Of a DNA stretch of 64,000 bases, positions 40,886-49,641 are shown in pieces. The stretch covers positions 1 through 64,000 of the forward strand of contig DASXFE010000072.1 in the NCBI GenBank assembly GCA_036489765.1, read 5' to 3'. The position numbers and the translations under genes were made by a program. The notes under the pieces were generated by a model that saw only the letters and a program-made list of their open reading frames with translations, made no database searches and had not been told where the DNA came from. The stretch is from DATARH01 sp036489765. GTDB lineage: Bacteria > Pseudomonadota > Alphaproteobacteria > ATCC43930 > CGMCC-115725. Numbering within the stretch: the stretch's first letter is position 1; each line of letters begins with the position of its first letter.

Positions 40886-41644
40886 ATGACAACGCGGGAG
40901 GAATTGCGCCGCAACGGCAAGGCGCTGCGGCTGAAAATCTTTGGCCCTGATGTCGGGTCGGAGCTGGCGCCGGGCCTCGGCGACCTGCGCGCCGAGCTGG
41001 CGTTTGGCGCGGTCTGGGCGCGGCCCGGCCTCCCGCTCGCCGACCGGATGATCGCGTCGCTCGCGGCGCTCTGCTCGGTGCAGCGCCACAACCATCTCCG
41101 CCGTCATGTCGGCGCCGCGCTCGATCTCGGCCTCGACGCGCGCGCGATCGCCGAGATCTTCATCCAGGTCGGCATCTACGCCGGCCTCCCAGCCACCGAG
41201 GACGCGCTTGCCACCGCGCAATCCGTCTTCGCCGAACGCGGCATCACCCTCCCCGCCGAGCCGACGCCGGACGAAACCCTCGACGACCTCAACCGCCAGG
41301 GCCGCGCTCTCCTCGAAAAACTGCACGGCGACCGCGGCTATGGCGGCTACGCCGCGCCCGGCAACTCGGTGACCCAATCGCTCTACCCGGTTGCGATCCA
41401 GTACGGTTATGGCGCGATCTGGCACCGCCCCGGCCTCGAATTCCGTCAGCGCGCCCTGATCACCGTCGCCGCGTTCACAGCCCTCAAACTCGAAGCCCAG
41501 GTCAGGAAATTCGGCGAAAGCGCCCTCAACGCCGGCCTCTCGCGCGAGGAAATCATCGAAACCGTGATCCAGACCGGCCCCTACAGCGGCCTCGCACCAG
41601 CGTTAAACGCCCTCGCGCAGTTGAGCGAGGTGCTGGGGCATTAG
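40886..41644 (+). CDS. Carboxymuconolactone decarboxylase family protein with two CMD domains
   Basis: The 252-residue protein has two helical CMD domains, at about residues 20-115 and 135-250. The first carries AALCSVQRHNHLRRHVGAALD with one Cys and a His relay; the second has AAFTALKLEAQVRKFGESALNAG without Cys. The single Cys suggests that the AhpD-type C-x-x-C peroxidase site is absent. The family includes 4-carboxymuconolactone decarboxylase and related enzymes. No protocatechuate-pathway genes are adjacent, so the assignment stays at family level. Confidence 0.85.
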   Translation: MTTREELRRNGKALRLKIFGPDVGSELAPGLGDLRAELAFGAVWARPGLPLADRMIASLAALCSVQRHNHLRRHVGAALDLGLDARAIAEIFIQVGIYAGLPATEDALATAQSVFAERGITLPAEPTPDETLDDLNRQGRALLEKLHGDRGYGGYAAPGNSVTQSLYPVAIQYGYGAIWHRPGLEFRQRALITVAAFTALKLEAQVRKFGESALNAGLSREEIIETVIQTGPYSGLAPALNALAQLSEVLGH

Positions 41645-41660
41645 GTGCGCGGGCCTAGCT

Positions 41661-42635
41661 TCAGAAGAACTCCCTCAAATTCCCGCGGATCCGCTCCAAC
41701 GGCGCCTGGCCGCCCTCCGGCACCGCAAATGCCTGCCCGGTGATGCGCTCGAACGCGTCGATGTACACCTCCGCCGTCCGCACGATCACCTCGTCCGGGA
41801 TCGGCGGAATGTCGTCCTTGTAGGGGTTGACGCGGGCAGCGACCCAGCGGCGCAGCACGTCCTTGTCGAAGGCGTCGGGCGGCTCCCCGGCGGCGAACTT
41901 CGCGGGATACGTCTCGGCGAACCAGTAGCGGCTGCTGTCGGGGGTATGGACCTCGTCGGCGAGGAGGATGTTACCGTCCCCGTCGCGGCCGAACTCGTAT
42001 TTGGTGTCGACGAGGATCAGCCCTTGCCGCGCCGCCATCTCGCGACCGCGGGCAAAAAGGGCGAGCGCGGTTTCCGTCACCTGCTGCCAGTCCCGCGCCG
42101 GCAACAGCCCGCGCCCGACGATCTCCGCCGTCGTCAGCGGCTCGTCATGGGCGCCATCCATCGCCTTAGTGGTCGGGGTGATGATCGACTGCGGCAGCTT
42201 CTGGTTTTCGCGGAGCCCGTCGGGCAGCGGGATGCCGTAGACCGCGCGCTTCCCGGCCTTGTACATCGACCAGATCGAGGTCGCGGTCGTGCCGGCGAGA
42301 TAGTCGCGCACGACGACCTCGACCGGCAATATATCGAGCCGGCGGCACAAGAGGACGTTGGGATCGGGGTAGTCGAGCACGTGGTTGGCGACGATGTCGC
42401 CGGTATGCTCGAACCAGAACCGCGCGGTCTGCGTCAGCACCTGGCCCTTGAACGGGATCGCCGCGATATTGCGGTCGAAGGCGCTCAGGCGGTCGGTCGC
42501 GACCAGGATGCGCCGGCCATCGGGCAGATCGTAGTTGTCGCGCACCTTGCCGCGGTAATGTCTCGGCAATTCGGGGATCGTCGCGTCGTCGAGCACGCGG
42601 CCGATTTGCGCGGCGAGGATTCTGGGGTCGATCAT
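41661..42635 (-). CDS. purC: Phosphoribosylaminoimidazole-succinocarboxamide synthase (SAICAR synthase)
   Basis: The 324-residue protein has the SAICAR synthetase pattern: RGKVRDNYDLPDGRRILVATDRLSAFD type start (about residues 28-54), the block LPVEVVVRDYLAGTTATSIW (about 105), and VDTKYEFGRDGDGNILLADEVHTPDSSRYW (in two parts, about 213-242). It joins aspartate to CAIR in purine synthesis, using ATP. The length exceeds the compact bacterial form (about 240) and agrees with the longer type known from yeast and several alphaproteobacteria. It stands as a single gene. Confidence 0.95.
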   Translation of the reverse strand: MIDPRILAAQIGRVLDDATIPELPRHYRGKVRDNYDLPDGRRILVATDRLSAFDRNIAAIPFKGQVLTQTARFWFEHTGDIVANHVLDYPDPNVLLCRRLDILPVEVVVRDYLAGTTATSIWSMYKAGKRAVYGIPLPDGLRENQKLPQSIITPTTKAMDGAHDEPLTTAEIVGRGLLPARDWQQVTETALALFARGREMAARQGLILVDTKYEFGRDGDGNILLADEVHTPDSSRYWFAETYPAKFAAGEPPDAFDKDVLRRWVAARVNPYKDDIPPIPDEVIVRTAEVYIDAFERITGQAFAVPEGGQAPLERIRGNLREFF

Positions 42636-42669
42636 CCCCTTTTTATAAGGCGCGGAGAGGGGTCGGGAA

Positions 42670-42738
42670 ATGGCCGAGATGCCGGTTCTGCCGGTTCCGA
42701 TCGTGGGTGCGGGGGCCGTGGGGCTGACCCTGGCGAAC
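42670..42738 (+). pseudogene. Relic of an FAD-dependent monooxygenase N-terminus
   Basis: ATG 42670 opens with VLPVPIVGAGAVGLTLA, which is the FAD-binding start (G-x-G-x-x-G) of the PheA/TfdB-type hydroxylases. Homology-like sequence stops after about 23 codons, and the frame then runs antisense through the neighbouring methyltransferase gene. A purine-rich stretch (GAGAGGGGTCGGGAA) precedes the ATG. I infer a truncated 5' fragment left by a deletion. Confidence 0.5.
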
Positions 42739-42760
42739 GGCCGCGCTGCTCTGTTTCCGC

Positions 42761-43480
42761 CTACATCCCCGACGGCAGGGGGTTATACGCCAGCTTCCGC
42801 CGCGGCACGCGGGTCGCGGTCGGCTTGGCGTAGATCTGTTTTGTCGCCTCGACCAGGACGACGCCGGCGAAATGCGGAAACCAGCGATGGCCGACGCGCT
42901 CCCAGGCGGCGGCAGAGCGGAGCATCATCCGGCTCCGAGCCGGCGGGATGAACAGCGCCGCGTCGGTCCCGACCGGCGTGAACTGCTCGTCGCGCAAAAG
43001 CTGCGAAAGCTGCGAGACGCTGTAAGGCCGGCCCGAGCCGAACGGTGTCAGATCGCGCCGCGCCCAGATGCCGCGGCGGTTCGGCGCGACGATCAACAGG
43101 CGTCCGCCACCCGCCATCACTCGCCAGATCTCCTTCAACAGCGGCCGCACCTCCTCGCTGGTTTCGAGCGCATGCACCAAGAGGACGCGGTCGATCGAGA
43201 AATCCGCAAACGGCAGCTCACCCTCGTCGGCGAGGGTGACGAGGTTGCCGCCCTCGCGCGGCCAGCCGAGAACGCCCAATGTCGCCGGCATCAGCGCGAC
43301 CGTGCGCTCGGTCTCGGGCGACACCGCCGACAGGAACGGCGTCGCATAGCCGATGCCGAGGAGCCGCATCCCATGCAGATCGCGCCAAACCCGCCGCACC
43401 GCCCGCCGGATCATCCGCCGCGCCACCTGGCCGAGCCCGGTCGAGTAGAAATCGCGAAGATCGACGACGTCGGAAGCCAT
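42761..43480 (-). CDS. Class I SAM-dependent methyltransferase
   Basis: The 239-residue protein has a divergent methyltransferase fold: LLGIGYATPFLSAV (motif I region, about residue 40), a block LADEGELPFADFSIDRVLLVHALE (motif II-III, about 83-106) and GGGRLLIVAPNRRGIWAR (about 123). This exact type sits beside gloB (hydroxyacylglutathione hydrolase) in many alphaproteobacteria; no gloB is seen here. The substrate is unknown. The C-terminus carries PRRKLAYNPLPSGM. Confidence 0.85.
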   Translation of the reverse strand: MASDVVDLRDFYSTGLGQVARRMIRRAVRRVWRDLHGMRLLGIGYATPFLSAVSPETERTVALMPATLGVLGWPREGGNLVTLADEGELPFADFSIDRVLLVHALETSEEVRPLLKEIWRVMAGGGRLLIVAPNRRGIWARRDLTPFGSGRPYSVSQLSQLLRDEQFTPVGTDAALFIPPARSRMMLRSAAAWERVGHRWFPHFAGVVLVEATKQIYAKPTATRVPRRKLAYNPLPSGM

Positions 43481-43552
43481 CGACGCAGTTTAGCACGGGA
43501 CCCGTTTGGCACATGGGCGGTCGATGTTATCGTTTCGTCAGGAGGCCCGCCC

Positions 43553-44443
43553 ATGACCCTGACAATCCGCCCGATAGATCCCGTCAACCGCTCGTTTTTT
43601 GCCGGCGAGGTCGACGGCATCGATTTGTCGACGACCGCGACCAATGCCGAGATCGAGGCCGTGCGCGAGGGCATGGACAAGTTCGCCGTGCTGGTCTTCC
43701 ACGACCAGCATATCGACGACGAGCAGCAACTCGCATTCAGCCGCCGCTTCGGTGCGCTCGAAACCGCCAATGCCGACATCCGCCGCCCCGAGGATCGCCG
43801 GCTCAAGCCCGAGATCGGCGACATCTCGAACCTCGGCAAGACCAACGAGATCCTCGCACGCGACGACCGCAGGCGTCTCTTCGGCCTCGGCAACATGCTG
43901 TGGCACTCGGATTCGTCATTCAAACCGACCCCGGCGATGTACTCGCTGCTGCATGCCCGGACGATCCCCGACAAGGGCGGCAACACCGAATTCGCCGACA
44001 TGCGCGCCGCCTGGGACGCGCTCGACGACGAGACCAGGGAGATCTGCCGCCCGCTCGTCTGCATGCACAGCCAGATCTATTCGCGCGGCCAGCTCGGCTT
44101 TACCGAGTTCACCCCCGACGAGGCCGCGCGCAACCGGCCGGTCCCGCAACGGCTCGTCCGCCGCCACGCCGGCAGCAAGCGGCTCAGCCTGTTCCTCTCC
44201 GCCCACGCCGGCGAGATCATCGGCTGGCCGGTGCCCGAGGCCCGCGCCTTCCTGCGCGACCTCAACGAGCATGCGACTCAGCGCCGGTTCGTCTACGCCC
44301 ATGTCTGGCGCCCGCACGACCTCGTCATGTGGGACAACCGCGCGATGATGCACCGCGCCCGGCGCTACGATCCGACCGAAGTCCGCGAGCTCCACCGCAC
44401 CACCGTCGGGGATGTGGCGCCGACGCTGGAACAGGCGGCGTAA
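43553..44443 (+). CDS. TauD/TfdA family Fe(II)/2-oxoglutarate dioxygenase
   Basis: The 296-residue protein starts at ATG 43553 behind GGAGG at 7 bases. The iron site is H-x-D in MLWHSDSSF (about residue 119) and the distal His in AMMHRARRYD (about 265), with Arg in the same block for 2-oxoglutarate. The segment DNRAMMHRARRY is typical of TfdA-like enzymes such as 2,4-dichlorophenoxyacetate dioxygenase and alpha-ketoglutarate-dependent sulfonate dioxygenases. The substrate is not known. It is followed by a palindromic repeat and the LLM oxidoreductase gene. Confidence 0.9.
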   Translation: MTLTIRPIDPVNRSFFAGEVDGIDLSTTATNAEIEAVREGMDKFAVLVFHDQHIDDEQQLAFSRRFGALETANADIRRPEDRRLKPEIGDISNLGKTNEILARDDRRRLFGLGNMLWHSDSSFKPTPAMYSLLHARTIPDKGGNTEFADMRAAWDALDDETREICRPLVCMHSQIYSRGQLGFTEFTPDEAARNRPVPQRLVRRHAGSKRLSLFLSAHAGEIIGWPVPEARAFLRDLNEHATQRRFVYAHVWRPHDLVMWDNRAMMHRARRYDPTEVRELHRTTVGDVAPTLEQAA

Positions 44444-44461
44444 GGCTTGCCGACACGCCCG

Positions 44462-44583
44462 CCGTGCGTCCTTCGAGACGGCGCTTCGCGCCTCCTCAGG
44501 ATGAGGTAGGCTGCGTGTGGCAGGTACCATGGATGCCTCATCCTGAGGAGCGGGCGTAGCCCGCGTCTCGACGGACGCACGGC
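44462..44583. repeat. Intergenic repeat, family B, copy 1
   Basis: Nested inverted arms CCGTGCGTCC and GGACGCACGG, and CTCCTCAGGATGAGG and CCTCATCCTGAGGAG, form a long imperfect palindrome. Copy 2 is at 61541-61664. Confidence 0.8.
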
Positions 44584-44612
44584 GCCACTCCGAGATTTAG
44601 GAGCGAAAAAGC

Positions 44613-45467
44613 ATGCACGTCGGCGCCGCGATGTTTTTCACCGATTACTCGATGGAAGCGGCCGATCTCGCCCGGGAATGCGAGGTGCGGGGGTTCGAGT
44701 CGATATGGGCGCCCGAGCATTCGCATATCCCGGTGTCGCGCGGATCGGGGTTTCCGTCGGGCGGCGAGCTGCCGCGGCAGTATTACGACGCGATGGACCC
44801 GTACGTATCGCTGTCGGCGGCGGCGGCGGTCACCAAGACGATCAAGCTCGGCACCGGCGTCTGCCTCGTCATCCAGCGCGACCCGATCCAGACCGCAAAG
44901 CTCGTCGCCTCGCTCGACCGGGTATCGAAGGGGCGGTTCCTGTTCGGGGTCGGCGGCGGGTGGAACGCCGAGGAGATGGCCGATCACGGCACCGAATTCA
45001 AAACCCGCTTCAAGCTGATGCGCGAGCGCATCGAGGCGATGAAGGAGATCTGGGCCAACGACACCGCCGAATACCACGGCGAGTTCGTGAACTTCCCGCC
45101 GATGAAATCCAACCCGAAGCCGGTGCAGAAGCCGCACCCGCCGATCATCGTCGGCGGCATGTTCCCGCACGGGGCGCGGCGAGCGCTGCGCTACGGCGAC
45201 GGCTGGATTCCGCATTCGCGCCGGCCGGTTTACGAGGACGTGACCGACTACCTGCCGCAATTCCGCGAGATGGCCAAGCAAGCCGGCCGGGATCTCGCCG
45301 CGGTGCCGGTGACCGTATGGGGGACCGGGGAGGACCTCGATCGGCTCAACCGCTACCGCGACCAGGGCGTCGCCCGGGTCGTCGTCAGCCTTCCGGCCGC
45401 CGGGCGGGACACGGTGATGCCGATGCTCGATCGGTGGGCGACGCTTATCCGCAGCCTTGCAGCATGA
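44613..45467 (+). CDS. LLM class F420-dependent oxidoreductase-like protein
   Basis: The 284-residue protein is a luciferase-like barrel: MHVGAAMFFTDYSMEAADLAREC at the start with FESIWAPEHSHIP, then KLGTGVCLVIQRDP (about residue 77), LDRVSKGRFLFGVGGGWN (about 97) and PPIIVGGMFPHGARRALRYGDGW split over about 170-190. These blocks match the Rv2161c-like F420-dependent group; some relatives use FMN instead. The substrate is unknown. It is cytoplasmic and followed by a repeat and a serine hydrolase gene. Confidence 0.88.
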   Translation: MHVGAAMFFTDYSMEAADLARECEVRGFESIWAPEHSHIPVSRGSGFPSGGELPRQYYDAMDPYVSLSAAAAVTKTIKLGTGVCLVIQRDPIQTAKLVASLDRVSKGRFLFGVGGGWNAEEMADHGTEFKTRFKLMRERIEAMKEIWANDTAEYHGEFVNFPPMKSNPKPVQKPHPPIIVGGMFPHGARRALRYGDGWIPHSRRPVYEDVTDYLPQFREMAKQAGRDLAAVPVTVWGTGEDLDRLNRYRDQGVARVVVSLPAAGRDTVMPMLDRWATLIRSLAA

Positions 45468-45472
45468 TTGGC

Positions 45473-45556
45473 CGTCGTCCCGGCACAGGCGGGATCCACG
45501 GTTCAAACGCTCGAAATGCTGACGAGTGGGCCCCGGCCTTCGCCGGGGTGACGACC
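45473..45556. repeat. Intergenic repeat, family C, copy 1
   Basis: Begins CGTCGTCCCGGCAC with GGGATCCACGGTTCAAACGC inside, and ends CCCCGGCCTTCGCCGGGGTGACGAC-type sequence. Arms are inverted copies. Copy 2 is at 60134-60214. Confidence 0.8.
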
Positions 45557-45573
45557 TAGGGAGGGACGCGAAC

Positions 45574-46875
45574 ATGAAGATGCTTAATTACGCCGCGCCC
45601 GCGCTATTCGCCGTTTTTGTCGCTAGCGCCGCCCATGCCCAGGAACCCGCCGCCGCCGCGCATCCCGAGCAGCTCGGGTTTGCACCGGATCGGCTGGCGA
45701 AGATCACCGAGACGTACAAGGGGTTTGTCGACCGCAACGAGCTGCCCGGCGCGGTCCTGCTGATCGCGCGCGGCGACAAGATCGCCTATTTCGATGCGGT
45801 CGGGTTCGAGGATCGCGACAAGAAGACGCCGATGCGGAAGGACTCGATCTTCCGCCTCGCGTCGATGACCAAGCCGATCGTCGGGGTCGCGTTGATGACC
45901 CTTGTCGAGGAGGGCAAGGTCGACCTGATGGCGCCCGTCTCGAAATACCTGCCAGAGTTCAAGGGGCTGAAGGTCGGGGTCGAGGCGGTCGAGCCGGGCA
46001 CCGGCAAGCCGGCGCTGACATTGGAGCCGCAGCACCGCGAGATGACGGTGCAGGACCTGATGCGGCACACCGCCGGACTCGTCTACGGCAATAACGGCGA
46101 CGGGCTCATCTACAAGATGTACCAGGACGCCAACGTCACCGACCGCAACCAGACCCTCACCGAGATGGTGACGAAACTGTCGAAGATCCCGCTCGCCCAC
46201 CAGCCGGGGACGGAGTGGGAGTACAGCATGGCGGTCGATGTGCAGGGCCGCATCATCGAGGTCGCCTCGGGGATGCCGCTCGACCAGTTCATCCAACAGC
46301 GCGTCGCCAAGCCGCTCGGCATGAGTGCGACCGATTTCTTCGTCCACGAAGGCGATGTCGACCGCCTCGCCCAGGCACAGCCGGAGGGCGACCATCGCAT
46401 GCCGCCCGACGTGACGAAGAAGCCGAACTTCTTCTCCGGCGGGGGCGGCCTCGTCGCGAGCGCGAGCGACTACCTCAAATTCACCGAGATGCTGCTGCAT
46501 GAGGGAGCCTATTCGGGCGGCCGCATCCTCGCGCCGCACACGGTCAAGCTGATGACCTCGAACGCGCTGCCGCCCGATGTCAAATACGCCGACCTCGCGA
46601 CCCGGTTCGCCGACATCGCACCGACGCCCACAATGGGCCAGGGCTTTGGCCTCGACTTTTGCGTTCGGGTCGCCGAGGGGCACAACCCGCTTCCCGGCTC
46701 GGTCGGCAATTTCTACTGGACCGGCGCCTGGGGCACGACGTTCTGGGTCGACCCGAAGGAGCAGTTGATCGCGATCATGATGATCCAGACCCCGGCCGGG
46801 GTCGGCAGCCCGTTCCGCCAAGTCTTCCGTGCCATGACTTATGCCGCGCTGACCGAGGGCGAAGCCGGCCGCTGA
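45574..46875 (+). CDS. Exported serine hydrolase (class C beta-lactamase/esterase-like)
   Basis: The 433-residue protein starts at ATG 45574 behind GGGAGGG and has a signal peptide (LFAVFVASAAHAQ). The S-x-x-K nucleophile motif is S97-M-T-K100, and the Y-x-x motif is Tyr217 in WEYSMAVDV. The third motif region is TGAWGTTFWVDP near residue 388. This pattern fits the EstB/6-aminohexanoate-dimer hydrolase group of the serine beta-lactamase superfamily, acting in the periplasm. The long extension around residues 128-145 is unusual. The exact reaction is unknown. Confidence 0.88.
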   Translation: MKMLNYAAPALFAVFVASAAHAQEPAAAAHPEQLGFAPDRLAKITETYKGFVDRNELPGAVLLIARGDKIAYFDAVGFEDRDKKTPMRKDSIFRLASMTKPIVGVALMTLVEEGKVDLMAPVSKYLPEFKGLKVGVEAVEPGTGKPALTLEPQHREMTVQDLMRHTAGLVYGNNGDGLIYKMYQDANVTDRNQTLTEMVTKLSKIPLAHQPGTEWEYSMAVDVQGRIIEVASGMPLDQFIQQRVAKPLGMSATDFFVHEGDVDRLAQAQPEGDHRMPPDVTKKPNFFSGGGGLVASASDYLKFTEMLLHEGAYSGGRILAPHTVKLMTSNALPPDVKYADLATRFADIAPTPTMGQGFGLDFCVRVAEGHNPLPGSVGNFYWTGAWGTTFWVDPKEQLIAIMMIQTPAGVGSPFRQVFRAMTYAALTEGEAGR

Positions 46876-46909
46876 AAAGCCTGAATCCCGCCACCAGATA
46901 CTCTATCTT

Positions 46910-47032
46910 GGTCATTCCCGGGCGCCGTGGCGCGGCGAGCCCGGAACCCGGGAACACGGACCTTCGCCTATTTGGCACATTCCGTGTTCTTGGGTTCCGG
47001 GTCCCGTGCTACGCACGGTCCGCGAAATGACC
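46910..47032. repeat. Intergenic repeat, family D, copy 3
   Basis: Framed by GGTCATTCC at the left and AATGACC at the right, with inner arms GCCCGGAACCCGGG and CTTGGGTTCCGGGT. It lies 21 bases before the glnS start and contains ACACGGAC as in copies 1 and 2. Confidence 0.65.
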
Positions 47033-47053
47033 TGAAAATTGGAACGGGCGCGT

Positions 47054-48739
47054 ATGGCGGCTGATGCAACGACAACAGAAGCGGGACGGGATTTCGTCCG
47101 CGACATCATCGCGGCGGATGTCGAATCCGGCCGCACAAAGACGGTCGTCACGCGGTTCCCGCCCGAGCCGAACGGGTACCTGCATATCGGCCACGCCAAG
47201 TCGATCGCCCTCAATTTCGGCGTCGCGCAGGAATTCGGCGGCCGCTGCAACCTGCGCTTCGACGACACCAACCCGACCAAGGAAGAACAGGAATTCATCG
47301 ACGCGATCGAGCGCGATCTGCGCTGGCTCGGCTTCGATTGGGGGCCGCAGACCTTCCACGCCTCGGATTATTTTGACCAGCTTTACGACTGGGCCGAACA
47401 CCTTATTCGGACCGGCGTCGCCTATGTCGACGACACGCCGGCGGACAAGATGCGCGAGATGCGCGGCACGCTGACCGAGCCCGGCCGCAACAGCCCCTAT
47501 CGCGACCGCTCGGTCGATGAAAACCTCGACCTCTTCCGCCGCATGCGCGCCGGGGAGTTTCCCGACGGCGCCCGCGTCCTCCGCGCCAAGATCGACATGG
47601 CGTCAGGCAATATGAACCTGCGCGACCCGGTCCTCTACCGGATCATCCGCGCGACTCACCCGCGCACGGGCGACAAATGGTGCCTCTACCCGACCTATGA
47701 TTTCGCGCACGGCCAGTCGGATGCGATCGAAGGCGTCACCCATTCGATCTGCACCCTCGAATTCGAGGATCATCGGCCGCTCTACGATTGGCTGATCGAG
47801 CACCTGCCCATTCACGAGAAATATGGCCCGGCGCGGCCGCGGCAGTACGAATTCGCCCGGCTCAATCTGACCTATACCGTGATGTCGAAGCGGTTTCTGC
47901 GCGCCCTCGTCGAGGAGGGGCGGATCAAGGGCTGGGACGACCCGCGCATGCCGACGCTGTCCGGTCTTCGGCGGCGCGGAGTCCCGCCGGCGGCGATCAT
48001 CGAGTTCGCCCGTCGCGCCGGCGTCGCCCGCGCCAACAGCATCGTCGACCTCGGGATGTTCGATCACGCCGTGCGCGACGAGCTCAACCGCACCGCCGAA
48101 CGGCGGATGGCCGTGCTGCGCCCGCTAAAGCTCGTGATCGACAACTACCCCGAGGGCCGGGCCGAGACGCTGACGGCGGTCAACCACCCCGACAACGAGG
48201 CGCTCGGCACCCGCGAAATCCCGTTCGCCCGCGAGCTCTACATCGAGCGCGACGATTTCATGGAGGCCGCGCCGAACAATTTCTACCGCCTGACCCCGGG
48301 CCGCGAGGTGCGCCTCCGCTACGCCTATCTCGTAACGTGCACCGAGGCGGTGAAGAACGCGGCCGGAGAGATCACCGAAATCCACTGCACCTACGATCCC
48401 GCGACGCGCGGCGGCAATGCCCCCGACGGCCGTCGCGTCCGCGGCACGATCCACTGGGTCCCGGCGGCCGCGTCGCTGGCGGCGGAAATCCGCCTCTACG
48501 ACCCCCTCTTCACCCGCCCCGACCCCGGCGCCGGCGGCGACCTCTTCGCCGACCTCAACCCCGGCTCGCTCGAAGTGCTGACCGATTGCCGCCTCGAACC
48601 GTCCCTGACCGACGCCAAACCTGAACAGGCCCTCCAGTTCGAGCGTCTCGGCTACTTCACCCGCGACCCCGACCCGGGGTTGGTGTTCAACCGCACGATC
48701 GGGCTGAGAGACAGCTGGGCGAAGGCGCGGCAGGGGTAG
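47054..48739 (+). CDS. glnS: Glutaminyl-tRNA synthetase
   Basis: The 561-residue protein has the class I GlxRS pattern: RFPPEPNGYLHIGHAKS (HIGH motif, about residue 35), RFDDTNPTKEEQEF, LYPTYDFAHGQSDAIEGVTHS (about 218-238), and YTVMSKRFLRALV (KMSKS-like, about 275), followed by the beta-barrel anticodon-binding domain. It charges tRNA-Gln directly with glutamine. GlnRS-containing alphaproteobacteria acquired the enzyme by transfer in the family history; nothing here shows whether GatCAB is also present. ATG 47054 is chosen over a TTG five codons earlier. Confidence 0.97.
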   Translation: MAADATTTEAGRDFVRDIIAADVESGRTKTVVTRFPPEPNGYLHIGHAKSIALNFGVAQEFGGRCNLRFDDTNPTKEEQEFIDAIERDLRWLGFDWGPQTFHASDYFDQLYDWAEHLIRTGVAYVDDTPADKMREMRGTLTEPGRNSPYRDRSVDENLDLFRRMRAGEFPDGARVLRAKIDMASGNMNLRDPVLYRIIRATHPRTGDKWCLYPTYDFAHGQSDAIEGVTHSICTLEFEDHRPLYDWLIEHLPIHEKYGPARPRQYEFARLNLTYTVMSKRFLRALVEEGRIKGWDDPRMPTLSGLRRRGVPPAAIIEFARRAGVARANSIVDLGMFDHAVRDELNRTAERRMAVLRPLKLVIDNYPEGRAETLTAVNHPDNEALGTREIPFARELYIERDDFMEAAPNNFYRLTPGREVRLRYAYLVTCTEAVKNAAGEITEIHCTYDPATRGGNAPDGRRVRGTIHWVPAAASLAAEIRLYDPLFTRPDPGAGGDLFADLNPGSLEVLTDCRLEPSLTDAKPEQALQFERLGYFTRDPDPGLVFNRTIGLRDSWAKARQG

Positions 48740-48741
48740 AA

Positions 48742-48856
48742 CCGTAGGATGGGCCGAGCGCAGAAGCAGGGCGGATCAGCGAAGCGTAATCCGCCGCGTC
48801 TTCGATCGATCGGCTCGCGGGCGTCGGGGGAATGCGCTTTGCTTTTCCGCCCTACG
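48742..48856. repeat. Intergenic repeat, family E, copy 1
   Basis: Terminal arms CGTAGG (48743) and CCTACG (48851) and inner arms GGCGGAT / AATCCGCC pair. It starts CCGTAGGATGGGCCGAGC, as does a shorter copy at 58441. It separates the convergent glnS and gph genes, so it may also terminate transcription. Confidence 0.7.
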
Positions 48857-48858
48857 AG

Positions 48859-49527
48859 TTACGGAATCAGCCCCAGCTCCGCGAGCGCGCCAGGCAATTC
48901 ATTGAACGTCGCCAACACCCGATTCGCCCCCAACGTCTGGATATCGCCGCGGGCGTAACCGTAGCTCATCAGGAACAGCGGCAGGCCGGCGGCGATGCCG
49001 GCGGCGGCGTCGTTTTCGCTGTCCCCGATCATCGCACTGCGCGCCGGGTCGCCGCCCAGCACCTCGATGAGGCTCAGCAAATGGCCCGGATGCGGCTTGC
49101 GCACGGCGAAGCGGTCACCGCCGGCCACGCCGTCGAAAAGGCCGGCGATGCCCAGTTCGGCCAGCACGATCTCGCAGGCGCGTTGGGGCTTGTTGCTGCA
49201 GACGGCGGTGCGATAGCCCTTGAGGCGAAGATCGGCGAGGGTTTCGGGGACCCCTGGAAACGGGCGGCTCGAATTGGTCGCGTTGGCCTCGTAGATCGCG
49301 GTGTAGCGAGGCATCGCGGCAACGGCTTCGCCGGCGCTGCCGCCCCGCGCGGCAAAGCCGCGTTGCACCAGCATCGGCACCCCGTCGCCGATCATCGGCT
49401 TGACCTCGGCCACCGAAAGTGGCGGGTAGCCGTGCTCGCGCAAGACTTCGTTAAGCGAGATGGTCAAATCTGGAACGCTGTCCACGAGCGTCCCGTCGAG
49501 ATCGAAGATCAGGAGAAAGCCGGGCAT
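48859..49527 (-). CDS. gph: Phosphoglycolate phosphatase (HAD family)
   Basis: The 222-residue protein has the HAD motifs: nucleophile block IFDLDGTLVDSVPDL (about residues 7-21), motif II VCSNKPQ (about 112), the Lys in VRKPHPG (about 145) and motif IV MIGDSENDAAAG (about 168). Length and cap type match Gph, which removes 2-phosphoglycolate made during DNA repair and metabolism. ATG 49527 begins MPGFLLIFD; the longer open frame upstream overlaps the divergent glmU gene. Divergence from glmU with a 114-base gap is common in alphaproteobacteria. Confidence 0.9.
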   Translation of the reverse strand: MPGFLLIFDLDGTLVDSVPDLTISLNEVLREHGYPPLSVAEVKPMIGDGVPMLVQRGFAARGGSAGEAVAAMPRYTAIYEANATNSSRPFPGVPETLADLRLKGYRTAVCSNKPQRACEIVLAELGIAGLFDGVAGGDRFAVRKPHPGHLLSLIEVLGGDPARSAMIGDSENDAAAGIAAGLPLFLMSYGYARGDIQTLGANRVLATFNELPGALAELGLIP

Positions 49528-49641
49528 GACGTGGGACTTAGCACAAGTGGCGTCACACTTCGCAACAATCTGTGTTTTGGGGATAGGGGCGGCGCGTGAG
49601 ATTCTTGCGTCCGGTCGCCCCGCCGATCGAGCGAGCTGCCC

